This document shows positions 20,396 to 30,250 of a stretch of DNA of 64,000 bases, piece by piece. Under the pieces are notes generated by a model, which saw only the letters and a list, made by a program, of their open reading frames with translations, searched no databases and was not told where the DNA came from. Within the stretch, counting starts at the first letter, position 1. Every line of letters begins with the position of its first letter. Both the position numbers and the translations under genes were made by a program. Origin of the DNA: JAGTVG01 sp963699805 (GTDB lineage: Bacteria; Bacteroidota; Bacteroidia; Cytophagales; Cyclobacteriaceae); NCBI GenBank assembly GCA_963699805.1, contig CAVOVH010000002.1, positions 310,001-374,000 of the forward strand, in the 5' to 3' direction.

Positions 20396-20726
20396 CATAT
20401 CAACGGTTAATTGGTTATACGAGACCACCTCTTTAGAGCGTCCTGAAGAAATATTGATGGGTACGCAACAGCTTATCCTTTAAATATTAATACAAAAAAG
20501 ACGGAGTAATTCCCATTTTAAAATTGAGTCCAAAATAATGATTTATATTCTTTAATACATTAAAAATCAATCAGAATCGAAAAGGAATCAGCGATTTCCG
20601 TAAACAATTAACTGGAAGTGGAAAGTATTATCATTGAACCGGATTCAGATTTTATTTGTTGTATCTGATAAAAGCGCCGATTTTTTGAAATTGGCGCTCA
20701 GAATTCTAAAAAGCCAGGCAAGTGAG

Positions 20727-21086
20727 ATGGTCATGAAAAAAACTGTTCTATATTGGTTTCCGAGGGTTTTAAGTATCCTGTACATCCTGTTTATCAGCCT
20801 GTTCGCCCTGGATGCATTTTATGGAAACAATTCATTGGGAGTTGAGTTTTTAGCTTTTCTTAAACATATGATCCCATCATTCGTATTGATTATCCTGCTG
20901 ATCCTGACCTGGAAAAAAGAATTATTGGGAGGAATTTTGTTCCTGGTTGCAGGCGTTATTTTTACCCTGGGATATTCGACATTCCAGGTTACTCCTGTCT
21001 TTTTCTGTATATCCTGTCCATTATTTATCATTGGGATTGCTTTTCTGATGGATTATGCTGTAAGATCAAAATCATCCAATGATTGA
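20727..21086 (+). CDS. Small integral membrane protein, four helices
   Basis: About 119 residues from the ATG at 20727 (MVMKKTVLYWFPRVLSI). The longer upstream frame from 20634 adds a segment with no membrane or family character and is probably not translated. The protein has four hydrophobic helices and a CISCP motif between helices 3 and 4. It resembles small Bacteroidota membrane proteins that start FPRVLSILyILFISLFALD and have no known function. It converges with the lipoprotein gene, whose stop is 1 base away. Confidence 0.65.
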   Translation: MVMKKTVLYWFPRVLSILYILFISLFALDAFYGNNSLGVEFLAFLKHMIPSFVLIILLILTWKKELLGGILFLVAGVIFTLGYSTFQVTPVFFCISCPLFIIGIAFLMDYAVRSKSSND

Positions 21087-21087
21087 T

Positions 21088-21969
21088 TTATCGAGCCATA
21101 ATCTCATGAATTTTTTTCTCAATTAATCGGTGATCTTCCTGATCAATTACTTTTTCTTCGATAAAACCAATGCTAAAAATCTGCCCTGCTTCTTTTAGCA
21201 GTGGTGTTGCATCCCGGGTTCTCCCAAAGCCGAAAACCACCATGCCATCGGGGGCATTTACACCTTCTTTTGAATTCCCCAGGTATGAAAATGTATCGGT
21301 TAAATCATCCGGATTATGTTGAGTGATAAAAAATATGCGGTTAACCAGCTTATCTCCGGTATATAACCATTTCCATTTATCATATTGCGACTCCCCCGTA
21401 TAATAATCGGGAGTAGAAGTATTGGGACCACTTTTATCAGTTCCCCAGTATTGCTCATCAGGCTGAAACCTGTCTGCAATTGTACCTTCATACAAAAACC
21501 AGTATGGGTGGGAGGGATCCACCCGGTCGACGGTCAAGGTTGCATGATCAGGGAAAAAAGCCAAGGTCCATTGCCATTTACCGGATTTAGAGACAGTCCT
21601 TATCTGATTATGTGATATCTGTATGGATTCACATTTTGTAAAACCGGGATGACCGGCTCCTCCGTCCTCTGATCGAAACACCAGGTTGGGAAGGCCCCGG
21701 TAGGAGGAAGCGGCACTGGATGGATAATCTTCATTATGATCCGGCTTAAACCCGATCCAATCATTGCCTTCACGATCCAGAATACTGGAAAAACCACCGG
21801 CCTCTTTCTGATAAAAATAAGTCGCACGGGGCGTTTTAATTCTGAAACAGGGTTGTCCGGCGTCGGTGCAGTCTTCCTCGATAGTCACTTTCTGGCAGGA
21901 AGAAGCCATGAAGGTTAAAATTGAAACAAGCAGGATGTTATGGTAAGGGGTGATCATTTCAGGGATCAA
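21088..21969 (-). CDS. Lipoprotein of unknown function
   Basis: A 293-residue protein. The signal ends in a lipobox (FMASSCQK, Cys about residue 25). The body is beta-rich and Trp/Tyr-rich (TYFYQKEAGGFSSILDREGN; SSYRGLPNLVFRSEDGGAGH; KWQWTLAFFPDHATLTVDR), which suggests a galactose-mutarotase-like or lectin-like sandwich, but I cannot name a family. It is a single gene with about 100-150 bases of spacer upstream. No catalytic residues can be assigned. Confidence 0.65.
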   Translation of the reverse strand: MIPEMITPYHNILLVSILTFMASSCQKVTIEEDCTDAGQPCFRIKTPRATYFYQKEAGGFSSILDREGNDWIGFKPDHNEDYPSSAASSYRGLPNLVFRSEDGGAGHPGFTKCESIQISHNQIRTVSKSGKWQWTLAFFPDHATLTVDRVDPSHPYWFLYEGTIADRFQPDEQYWGTDKSGPNTSTPDYYTGESQYDKWKWLYTGDKLVNRIFFITQHNPDDLTDTFSYLGNSKEGVNAPDGMVVFGFGRTRDATPLLKEAGQIFSIGFIEEKVIDQEDHRLIEKKIHEIMAR

Positions 21970-22205
21970 ATACTTTTGTCAAAAATATTGAATAACTCAT
22001 AGATCAACAGGAATTGGCCTGAAATTCTGCTTTATCATCCCCCAGATTTCGTGATCTGAATCCGTACGATTTTCAGGCCGGCGGTGTTCACTTACGTTCA
22101 TTTTATGGAATAAAATGATTTATGCAAAATGTAATTATCTGTCATCCAGAATCTTATAATTTCTGGCATAAAGTTGGGTTTTTAATAGGCAGATATCCTG
22201 CAGCC

Positions 22206-22646
22206 ATGTTGAAATTAAAGATTCTTACTACATTTTTAGCGACCTTTTCTGTGGGCATCCTGTATGCATATTCCTCCGGGAATGATCTGAATGTTGAAGC
22301 CTACATTTCAGGTTATAAGGCCCGAATTGAGAAGGCTGCACCCGATGACTGGAAGACTTTTGCAGATTGTGCCTATGCACTTGTATCAAAACGCATCGCT
22401 TCCTCGGAAGCGATCAACTGGATTAATCGATCCATTGAGATCCGGGAAACGGTTTACAATCGAACTGTCAAAGGAGATTTTCTGGTATTAAAAGGCAAGA
22501 TCAAAGAAGGTCAGGCTGAATATGTCAGGGCCATCGAACTGGCCAAGGAGGAGAACAGGAATGATGAGATAGGCGGAATTCAATGGAAAATATTGATTTC
22601 GATGGGAATTGAAAACTATAATAAGTTTAAAACGGAGAATAAATAA
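22206..22646 (+). CDS. Small secreted protein, possibly TPR-like, unknown function
   Basis: About 146 residues from the ATG at 22206 (MLKLKILTTFLATFSVG), which gives a clear signal peptide cut near YAYSS. An upstream in-frame ATG at 22122 would bury the signal and is less likely. The mature part is helical with repeats reminiscent of TPR units (AINWINRSIEIRETVYNR; EGQAEYVRAIELAKEENRND). Similar small helical secreted proteins often mediate protein contacts. It is monocistronic, with a strong terminator 28 bases after the stop. Confidence 0.65.
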   Translation: MLKLKILTTFLATFSVGILYAYSSGNDLNVEAYISGYKARIEKAAPDDWKTFADCAYALVSKRIASSEAINWINRSIEIRETVYNRTVKGDFLVLKGKIKEGQAEYVRAIELAKEENRNDEIGGIQWKILISMGIENYNKFKTENK

Positions 22647-22673
22647 GCACCACACTCAATAGTAATATATCTC

Positions 22674-22710
22674 AAGTACCCTGGACTGGAAACAGCAGGG
22701 TACTTTTTTT
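22674..22710 (+). terminator. Rho-independent terminator after the TPR-like gene
   Basis: AAGTACCCTG (22674-22683) pairs with CAGGGTACTT (22696-22705), a 10-bp stem with a 12-base loop, and continues into a T run to 22710. It terminates the short plus-strand gene before the convergent M16 peptidase gene. Confidence 0.88.
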
Positions 22711-22859
22711 GTTCATTCTGCCATGGATTTTAGGCTTCAAGGAATCTGTGTACGTGTAAATCCAAGATTATGTTATTAAGAAAAAAACCTACAGATCCTT
22801 CGCAGGGGCTCAGGATGAAAAGTAGTATGCAGCTTCCAACCTGTTCCTATATTTCCTTC

Positions 22860-25835
22860 TTACATATCCACAGTCAGTTCCTGTACTTCTTCATAACCGA
22901 ACAATTCGCTTAATGAGAGCTCCTTTATTTCTCCGTATTTTTTCAGCGCATCAAAATTGATACGGTCCCTGGAACCGATCAATACCGTAACGAAAGGTTT
23001 ATCTTTAATGTATCTCTCGTGAAAATTTTTCAGGTTATCAAAAGTCATGTGCTGTACTTCATCATATACATCCTTGCGCAGGTCATGATCCAATCCCAGA
23101 TCTTTGGCATTCTCATAATTCCAGAGTACCGATGCTTTCGTAATTCTTTCGCTTTCAATTTTACTGAGGATCGCTTCCTTGGCGATATTAAATGCCTCCT
23201 CAGATTCAGGGATATTGTTTAAAAGGTCCAGCATGGCTTTCATGGCTTCCGGCTGCTTGTCAGCCTGGGTGCCCACATAGGCAAAAAGATAATTCGATTT
23301 ATCCTTTTTATCAGCCAGTGAGAAGTTGGAATAGGCGGTGTATGCCAATCCCTGTGCTTCCCGGATCTCCTGGAAGACTACGGAATTCATTCCTCCCCCA
23401 AAATATTCATTGAAAAGGTGAACTTCCGGAATGATTTCAGGGTCAAAAAGCTGACCTCTGGAGATCATGATAAACTCAGTCTGAACCATGTCATAATCGG
23501 TCCAGAAAACCTGGGGATCATCCGTTGGTTTTTCGGGAAATTCAACTTTTTCAGGGAGTGGCTGTAACCTTTCCGGGAGGATATGATGCTTATTCAGAAC
23601 GGTGGTCAGATTTTCGGAATCTTTGGGCCCATAATAAAGGATCCGGTGATCCATCCTGGTTATATTCTTCATGATATCCGTGAGGTCTTCCGCTTTCAAA
23701 TCTTTTAATTCTTCATTTGAGAGTACATGTGTGAAAGGGGATTTATCTCCATATTTAGCGTAATTAAATAAACCATTAAAGAGTATGGTCCCTTTATTTT
23801 TCATGGCGTCTGACCGGGCTTTCAGGGTCCTGCCCACCAGCAGGTCAAGTGCTTCCTGATCTGGTCTTGGATGGTCCAGTAATTTTTCAAACAGATCCAT
23901 GGCTTTTTCCATGTTTTCATCCAGTCCATTCAGTGTTATATAAACCCTGTCGGGTGAAGTGAATACCGAAAAGCTGCAGCCAAGTTTGTAAAGTTCTTTC
24001 TTAAAGTCCTCAGCTGGCAGATCTTCCGTGCCGATAAATTCAAGATAGGATATGGCCATGTTCAGTTTCGGGTCATTATTACTGCCCATATCCAGCAAAT
24101 AATATAGACTGAACAGTTCGTTTTCCTCATTAACTTTGGATAATACTTCAATATTCTTTTTGATGGTTGACTTATTGATGTCACTGGTATAATCCACATA
24201 AACTGGATCCAGTTTTGCCGGTTCCATCGATGCAATTTGCTCTTGAAATTCACTTTTATCATCCCTGTTGAGCGGGACTTTGGTGATCTGGGGTTTTTCG
24301 ACACGCTGCTTGTTCGGATCTTCCCCGTTTCTTTTATAAACAATCGCATAATTATCTCCGTATTTTTCATTGGCAAAAGCAACAATTTCTTCGCGGGTCA
24401 CCTCTTCCATTTTCTGTAATTCAGAAAGATAGTCGGCCCAATCCATCTCACTCGTGAAAGCTGTGACCATGTTATTTGTACGGGCATAATTATTTTCAAG
24501 CTGGCGCATTTCAGACTTTTTAAAATCGGTGATCACGGCGTCCAGGAGCCAGTCTTCGAATTCTCCTTTTTTGACCAGATCGATCTGTCCGAGTATCAGA
24601 TCCCTTACCTCTTCAAGACTTTGTCCATCCTTAGGCCTGCCATTGAAGATATGAATGGAATAATCATTCATGCCATAAGGAGAGCATCCCGCATCCAGTA
24701 CTTTCTGCTGCTGTTTCAGGTTGATATCAATCAATCCTGCTTCCGAATTATTCAGGATCATATCCACGAGACGCATCATCATATAGTCCCGGCTGCTCCG
24801 TCCGTCAAACCTGAATCCCATAAATAAAAAATCCGCATCAGGTCCATAAACCGTTTTTTCTACCGGTTTTGTAATGGGCGGCTCTTCCCGGAACGTGACT
24901 GGTTCAACTTCGGAAGGTTCCCAAGGTCCGAAGTATTGATCGATAAGACTGATCGTTTCATCATAATCAAGATCTCCGCTCATGCAGATGGCCACATTAT
25001 TGGGTACGTAATATTTATTGAAATAATTAACAATTTCGGTAATCGAGGGATTTTTCAAGTGTTCGATGGTGCCGATCACCGTCTGCATCCCATAAGGATG
25101 ATAGGTAAACATACATGAAAAAAGAGTTTCATAAGCCTTCCAGAAATCATTGTCCAACGAACGGTTCTTTTCTTCATAAACCGCTTCCAATTCGGTATGG
25201 AAGAGCCTGTTCACAATCTTTTTGAATCGGGTGCTTTCAATCTTCAGGTATCTTTCCAGTTCATTGGATGGAATATCGACCATATAGACCGTTTGATCTT
25301 CCGAGGTATAGGCATTGAGGTCTTCTGCGCCAATGAGCGCCATCATTTTATCCACTTCATTGGGGATGGCCAATTCAGCGGCTTTGCCGGAAACTTCATC
25401 AATCTTCGCATACCATGCCTTCCTGTCATCCGGATCCGTAAGCGTGGCATAACGGTTGAACATGTGTTCAATGCTATCCAATAATACTTTTTCGGCAGGC
25501 CAGTCGATGGATCCAAATTGATCATTTCCTTTGAACATCATGTGTTCCAGGTAATGTGCCAATCCTGTATTGTCAGCCGGGTCATACTTTCCACCTGCTT
25601 TGACCGGTATGAGCACCTGTATCCTGGGCGCATCCGTATACCGGCTCAGGTAAACTTTTAATCCATTATCCAGGGTATAGATCCTGGTATTCATCGGATC
25701 GTTGGTAACGTAAGAATACGTATAACCTTCCTCGGTATTCGTCTGTGTTACAAATGATTTTTTGTTGGAAACCCCGCATCCCAGTAAGGTGAATACCAGC
25801 AGGTATATAAATAAATGATTGATGTATCTTATCAT
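22860..25835 (-). CDS. M16-family zinc metallopeptidase, two-domain, lipoprotein
   Basis: About 991 residues from the ATG at 25835. The signal peptide ends in a lipobox (TLLGCGVSN). The first M16 domain carries the inverted zinc motif HYLEH in GLAHYLEHMMFKGN (about 93-106), with the distal Glu expected in LEAVYEEKNRSLDND (about 218-232). The C-terminal M16 domain (about 530-990) has no HxxEH, as usual for the inactive half. The length matches insulysin/pitrilysin-type enzymes, which degrade peptides inside a closed chamber. It is anchored in the envelope. The gene follows glpD by about 55 bases on the same strand, so it may be transcribed with the glycerol operon, though no functional link is known. 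Confidence 0.9.
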   Translation of the reverse strand: MIRYINHLFIYLLVFTLLGCGVSNKKSFVTQTNTEEGYTYSYVTNDPMNTRIYTLDNGLKVYLSRYTDAPRIQVLIPVKAGGKYDPADNTGLAHYLEHMMFKGNDQFGSIDWPAEKVLLDSIEHMFNRYATLTDPDDRKAWYAKIDEVSGKAAELAIPNEVDKMMALIGAEDLNAYTSEDQTVYMVDIPSNELERYLKIESTRFKKIVNRLFHTELEAVYEEKNRSLDNDFWKAYETLFSCMFTYHPYGMQTVIGTIEHLKNPSITEIVNYFNKYYVPNNVAICMSGDLDYDETISLIDQYFGPWEPSEVEPVTFREEPPITKPVEKTVYGPDADFLFMGFRFDGRSSRDYMMMRLVDMILNNSEAGLIDINLKQQQKVLDAGCSPYGMNDYSIHIFNGRPKDGQSLEEVRDLILGQIDLVKKGEFEDWLLDAVITDFKKSEMRQLENNYARTNNMVTAFTSEMDWADYLSELQKMEEVTREEIVAFANEKYGDNYAIVYKRNGEDPNKQRVEKPQITKVPLNRDDKSEFQEQIASMEPAKLDPVYVDYTSDINKSTIKKNIEVLSKVNEENELFSLYYLLDMGSNNDPKLNMAISYLEFIGTEDLPAEDFKKELYKLGCSFSVFTSPDRVYITLNGLDENMEKAMDLFEKLLDHPRPDQEALDLLVGRTLKARSDAMKNKGTILFNGLFNYAKYGDKSPFTHVLSNEELKDLKAEDLTDIMKNITRMDHRILYYGPKDSENLTTVLNKHHILPERLQPLPEKVEFPEKPTDDPQVFWTDYDMVQTEFIMISRGQLFDPEIIPEVHLFNEYFGGGMNSVVFQEIREAQGLAYTAYSNFSLADKKDKSNYLFAYVGTQADKQPEAMKAMLDLLNNIPESEEAFNIAKEAILSKIESERITKASVLWNYENAKDLGLDHDLRKDVYDEVQHMTFDNLKNFHERYIKDKPFVTVLIGSRDRINFDALKKYGEIKELSLSELFGYEEVQELTVDM

Positions 25836-25891
25836 GATCAATTAATTTTACGAATGAACCTTAAAGCCTGTAAAGATATTCTTATTCTAAA

Positions 25892-27529
25892 TTATTCGAA
25901 ATGAGTGGCATTTAGGAAAGTTTTCTGAAGTTGTTCATTTTCATCTGCATATTCCTCCTCTGACCACGAGAATTTTTCTTTGAAATATTCCAGGATCTCC
26001 TGGTCAGTTTTTTTCACGCTGGCAATGTTAAAATACAACCTTCCGGTTCGTCTTTCGATAAAATCCAATGGTTTGCAGACCATTTCATGCTTAATACAAT
26101 AATATAATTCAGCCCATATAAGGTTTTTATGTGGGTCATCGCCCCGCTGTTTTTCAAAATCGCTCAATATGATATCAGTCTGGCCACCATAATTATGAAC
26201 CAGATAAGATGCATACGTTGCCGGAAGTCCCGCCTGCTTAAGCCTGGAACTTACCTCTTCAATGTACTTCAATACCTCCTGATATTGATCGAATTTGTTC
26301 CCCTTTAACGGCAGGGAAGATGTTTTACAGATTTTATATTCTTCATGCTTCAACTTTTTCGCAATCATATCCACTACTTTCTCTGCCATTTTCCGGTAAC
26401 CTGTTAATTTGCCTCCGGCAATGGATATCAGCCCGGTCAGTGATACAAATATTTCATCTTTACGGGAGATCTCTGAAACCGTCTTCCCTTCTTCAGCAAT
26501 AAGAGGCCGCAAACCCGCCCAGCTTGATTGTACATCCTCCAGGGTCAGGTTGATGGATGGGAACAGGTTGTTTACGGCTGCGATCAGATAAGCTGCATCC
26601 TGTTTGTTTACCAGGATATTATCCCGGTCACCGTTGTAGTCGGTTTCGGTCGTTCCCACATAGGTAATATCGTCCCGTGGAATAATAAAGATCATTCGTC
26701 CGTCACCAATTTCGAAATATAGGGATTGTTTTACGGGTAATTGTTTATGAGGAAAAACTAGGTGGATCCCTTTGGTGATATGCAGTTGCTTATCGAGATA
26801 GGAGTGATTCAGTTTCCGAAGTTCATCCACCCAGGGACCTGCCGCATTTACGATCTGTTTTCCATAAATGGCAAAATTCTCCTCCGCGAGATGATCGAAA
26901 CATTCCACACCTTTCACTTCTCCCGATTCATAAATAAAATCTTCCACTTCCACATAATTCAACAGATCAGCGCCGTAGGCATGCGCAGTTTTTATCAATT
27001 CGATGGTCAACCTCGAATCATCGGTCCGGTATTCTGCATACAATCCACCACCCACGGTATGATCTATCGGCAGAAGCGGTTCCACTTCCAGGGTCTTGCG
27101 TTTATTGAGCATCCTGCGCTGGTCGTCCCCTTTCACTCCTGCGAGCATGTCATAGATCTTCAAGGCCGCCGAGATGGTGAACTTACCTATGGAGCTGTCT
27201 TTCAATATCGGAAGCAGCATTTTTTCAGGTAAAACGAGGTGTGGGGCTAGGTTGTGAACGATCTTTCGCTCTTTCCCGATATCTGCCACCATCTTGAAAT
27301 GGAATTGCCTAAGGTATCTTAAACCTCCATGGATCAGTTTGGTCGATTTACTGCTTGTGCCGGAAGCAAAATCACTTTTTTCTACCAGGGCCACTTTCAT
27401 GCCTCTGGAGGCCGCATCCAATGCAATGCCAGCTCCGGTAATTCCACCTCCAATGATCACCAGGTCATAAGGGTTCGACGTCATGTTGTCTTTGATGACC
27501 TGTCTGTCAAAAAATGAAAAACTTTCCAT
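25892..27529 (-). CDS. glpD: Aerobic glycerol-3-phosphate dehydrogenase
   Basis: A 545-residue FAD enzyme of the GlpA/GlpD family. It oxidises sn-glycerol-3-phosphate to dihydroxyacetone phosphate and feeds electrons to the quinone pool. The FAD-binding motif IIGGGITGAGIALDAASRG is at about 24-42, and family blocks TSSKSTKLIHGGLRYL (about 58-73) and ISIAGGKLTGYRKMAEKV (about 370-387) are present. The C-terminal accessory domain has normal length. It lies 41 bases after glpK and is third in the order glpF-glpK-glpD. Confidence 0.95.
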   Translation of the reverse strand: MESFSFFDRQVIKDNMTSNPYDLVIIGGGITGAGIALDAASRGMKVALVEKSDFASGTSSKSTKLIHGGLRYLRQFHFKMVADIGKERKIVHNLAPHLVLPEKMLLPILKDSSIGKFTISAALKIYDMLAGVKGDDQRRMLNKRKTLEVEPLLPIDHTVGGGLYAEYRTDDSRLTIELIKTAHAYGADLLNYVEVEDFIYESGEVKGVECFDHLAEENFAIYGKQIVNAAGPWVDELRKLNHSYLDKQLHITKGIHLVFPHKQLPVKQSLYFEIGDGRMIFIIPRDDITYVGTTETDYNGDRDNILVNKQDAAYLIAAVNNLFPSINLTLEDVQSSWAGLRPLIAEEGKTVSEISRKDEIFVSLTGLISIAGGKLTGYRKMAEKVVDMIAKKLKHEEYKICKTSSLPLKGNKFDQYQEVLKYIEEVSSRLKQAGLPATYASYLVHNYGGQTDIILSDFEKQRGDDPHKNLIWAELYYCIKHEMVCKPLDFIERRTGRLYFNIASVKKTDQEILEYFKEKFSWSEEEYADENEQLQKTFLNATHFE

Positions 27530-27570
27530 ATTTGGGATAATACTTAATTGATTAACGAATTATTGGTGGT

Positions 27571-29049
27571 TTAGTTTTTCAGCCATCCCATGGTCCTTTC
27601 CACCGCCTTTTGCCATCCTCTGTATAATCGGTCGCGGGATTGTTGATCCAGTTTTGGTTCAAATATTCGATCTATTTTACGGTTTTTTATGATATCTTCC
27701 TTTTTCCACAGGCCCGTCATAATACCCGCCATATAGGCAGATCCTTTTGCAGTTGATTCGATCACTTCCGGTCGTTCCACCCTTACGCCCACGATGTCAG
27801 CCTGGAACTGCATAAGAAAATCATTGACAGAGGCCCCTCCATCGACCTTCAGGACTTTCGTGGACACCCCTGAGTCTTTTTCCATGGCATCCAATACGTC
27901 TTTTGTCTGAAATGCCAGGGATTGTAAGGTTGCTTTAATGATATGATTTTTCCCAGTATCGCGGGTCAGGCCGAATATGGCTCCACGGGCATACATGTCC
28001 CAATAGGGAGCCCCAAGTCCTGCAAAAGCAGGTACGACATATACTTCATCATCGATAGCCTTCTGTGCATGGTATTCCGAGTCGGAAGCTGAATCGATCA
28101 GTTTAAGCCCATCACGCAACCACTGTATGGCCGCCCCGGCAATAAAAATACTTCCTTCCAGGGCATAAAAGATCCTACCATCCAATCCCCAGGCAATCGT
28201 GGTGATCAGTCCTGATCTGGAATGGTGAATCTCTTCTCCTGTGTTCATTAACACAAAACATCCGGTTCCATAAGTGTTTTTTGCAGAACCCACCTCAAAG
28301 CAGGCCTGACCGAAAAGAGCAGCCTGCTGATCACCCAGGACTCCTCCTATGGGTATGGAGGCACCTTCAAATTTAAAATCGCCGAAATGATGAGAGGATG
28401 GATAAACCTCAGGCATCATACTTTTCGGTACCTGCAGAAAATCCATCAGCTGGTCATCCCATTTTAATTTTTCAATGTTATAGAACATTGTTCTGGAAGC
28501 ATTCGAATAATCCGTGGCATGAACCTTCCCATTGGTTAACTTCCAGATCAGCCAGGAATCGACGGTCCCCATTAATAATTGTCCACGGGAAGCCTTTTCT
28601 TTCGCCCATTCTATGTTGCGAAGCACCCAAGCTACCTTGGTCGCGGAAAAATAGGAGTCGATCACCAGTCCGGTATTTTTTCTTACGTAGTGTTCCAGCC
28701 CTTCCTGTTTCATTTCCTCACAGATATCAGCAGTTCGTTTATCCTGCCATACGATGGCATTCATCACCGGTTCACCAGTCGTTTTGTCCCATACCACCGT
28801 GGTTTCCCTTTGATTGGTGATGCCAATGGCCACGATTGAGGCAGGCGGAATTTTATTTTTGCGGATCAGATGGATCAGTACATCATACTGGCTTTTCCAT
28901 ATTTCTTCCGGATCATGTTCCACCCAGCCGGGTCTGGGATAGATCTGGGTGAATTCCTTCTGGGTGACGTCTACGATTTCACCGGCTTCATCGAACAAAA
29001 CGGCTCTTGAACTGGTGGTTCCCTGGTCAAGGGCTATGATATACTTCAT
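27571..29049 (-). CDS. glpK: Glycerol kinase
   Basis: A 492-residue FGGY-family kinase, the standard glycerol kinase length. The N-terminal ATP loop is ALDQGTTSSRAVLFDE (about 5-20). Substrate and family blocks include TNQRETTVVWDKTTG (about 77-91), FGQACFEVGSAKNTYGTG (about 247-264) and LKVDGGASVNDFLMQFQADI. It phosphorylates imported glycerol to glycerol-3-phosphate, the substrate of the adjacent glpD product. It starts 9 bases after glpF, so the genes are co-transcribed and probably coupled. Confidence 0.96.
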   Translation of the reverse strand: MKYIIALDQGTTSSRAVLFDEAGEIVDVTQKEFTQIYPRPGWVEHDPEEIWKSQYDVLIHLIRKNKIPPASIVAIGITNQRETTVVWDKTTGEPVMNAIVWQDKRTADICEEMKQEGLEHYVRKNTGLVIDSYFSATKVAWVLRNIEWAKEKASRGQLLMGTVDSWLIWKLTNGKVHATDYSNASRTMFYNIEKLKWDDQLMDFLQVPKSMMPEVYPSSHHFGDFKFEGASIPIGGVLGDQQAALFGQACFEVGSAKNTYGTGCFVLMNTGEEIHHSRSGLITTIAWGLDGRIFYALEGSIFIAGAAIQWLRDGLKLIDSASDSEYHAQKAIDDEVYVVPAFAGLGAPYWDMYARGAIFGLTRDTGKNHIIKATLQSLAFQTKDVLDAMEKDSGVSTKVLKVDGGASVNDFLMQFQADIVGVRVERPEVIESTAKGSAYMAGIMTGLWKKEDIIKNRKIDRIFEPKLDQQSRDRLYRGWQKAVERTMGWLKN

Positions 29050-29058
29050 ATCGAATTT

Positions 29059-29853
29059 TTATATAGTATTTCTGTTATGCATATATGCGTATACAATGAT
29101 CAATAGTGAAATGGCAGATACAATCCATAACCAGGCAGTTATATGATGATCAAACAATGCTTTATAAACAAGTCCGCCATTCACTCCCCCTAAAATCGGG
29201 CCGAGAACGGGAATCCACGCGTAGGACCAGTCGGAAGAACCTTTTCCAGATATCGGCAGGATCGCATGGGCGATGCGCGGACCAAAATCCCTGGCTGGAT
29301 TGATCGCAAAACCCGTGGTTCCCCCGAAAGAAAAACCAATGGCACTGATCAGTGCACCCACCACGATGGGATTCAACCCCTCTGTAAAGTCATTGGCCCC
29401 GATGAATAGTAAACCGAATATCAGGAAAAAAGTCCCGAGCATTTCACTGATCAGGTTCGAAGGATAGGACCGGATGGCCGGAATAGTACTAAATACACCC
29501 AGTTTGGAATCAGTGTCCTCTGTTTTTTTCCAGTGAGGCAGATAGTTCAGCCAGACGATGACTCCCCCGGTAAAAGCTCCCAGGACTTGCGCGGTTATAT
29601 AGCCAGGGACCTTTTCCCATGGGAATGCCCCGACCGCAGCAAATCCCAGCGTAACGGCAGGATTGATATGTGCCCCACTGATGTTGCCCACTGCATAGAT
29701 GGCCAGTATAACACCCATTCCCCAAGCCAGACAGATCAACAACCAGCCACCGGCTTCTGCTTTGGAACTTTTTAAGACAACACCGGCTACCACTCCTCCT
29801 CCGAAAGCGATCAATATGAGGGTACCGATAAATTCACCAAGGTATTCAGACAT
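29059..29853 (-). CDS. glpF: Glycerol uptake facilitator (aquaglyceroporin)
   Basis: A 264-residue MIP-family channel with six transmembrane helices. The two half-helix motifs are SGAHINPAVTLG (about 60-71) and GFAINPARDFGPR (about 184-196). The Asp after the second NPAR is typical of glycerol facilitators rather than water channels. It lets glycerol diffuse across the inner membrane, where the glpK product traps it. It is the first gene of the glp operon; the promoter must lie in the 400-base AT-rich spacer upstream. Confidence 0.94.
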   Translation of the reverse strand: MSEYLGEFIGTLILIAFGGGVVAGVVLKSSKAEAGGWLLICLAWGMGVILAIYAVGNISGAHINPAVTLGFAAVGAFPWEKVPGYITAQVLGAFTGGVIVWLNYLPHWKKTEDTDSKLGVFSTIPAIRSYPSNLISEMLGTFFLIFGLLFIGANDFTEGLNPIVVGALISAIGFSFGGTTGFAINPARDFGPRIAHAILPISGKGSSDWSYAWIPVLGPILGGVNGGLVYKALFDHHITAWLWIVSAISLLIIVYAYMHNRNTI

Positions 29854-30250
29854 TTTATGTTCGTATTTATTTCTGGACTTCGAATTTTATTAAAAATATT
29901 ATTTAGTTTGAATAAATAATAATATAACTGGAAGAATCGAATTCTATCAGGTGCAATTTCTCCACATGAACAAGACGAACCCAGTATCAGGTTGTTTGGA
30001 AAGGCAATCGAAGGAGTAACGAGTGTCAGGTTATTGAGTTATGTAGTAATTAGGCCTCCATCCTGAAAAGGATCCTGGGGAGGGATGGAAGTCAAATTTA
30101 CCAGCCAGCACAGTCGCCAAATAAAATTTTGCATAAAACATAACTAAAATAATTAAAAATGCTGATTTTTATGCTCGCCGTTAAAAAGGGAAGATCCCGG
30201 AAAATCCCAGACTTGATCCACGGCACGGAGATCCGTGAAAATTTATGTTT
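29854..30250. other. AT-rich spacer upstream of glpF
   Basis: No coding frame with recognisable sequence is seen. The segment next to glpF is very AT-rich (for example around 29885-29935) and should contain the glp promoter and any operator, but I cannot point to a clear -7/-33 pair. The far end holds only weak short hairpins after the cyclase stop. Confidence 0.4.

Noticed and set aside
20634..20726. Longer N-terminus for the four-helix membrane protein
   Set aside because: The extra segment has no signal or membrane character, and the ATG at 20727 gives the usual start of this family.
22790..22817. AGATCCTTCGCAGGGGCTCAGGATGA near the convergent gene ends
   Set aside because: It resembles a different common short repeat and shares only fragments with the loci at 37.7-56.3 kb, so I did not count it as a member of that family.
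29854..30250. Riboswitch or small RNA gene upstream of glpF
   Set aside because: No conserved riboswitch core and only weak short hairpins.
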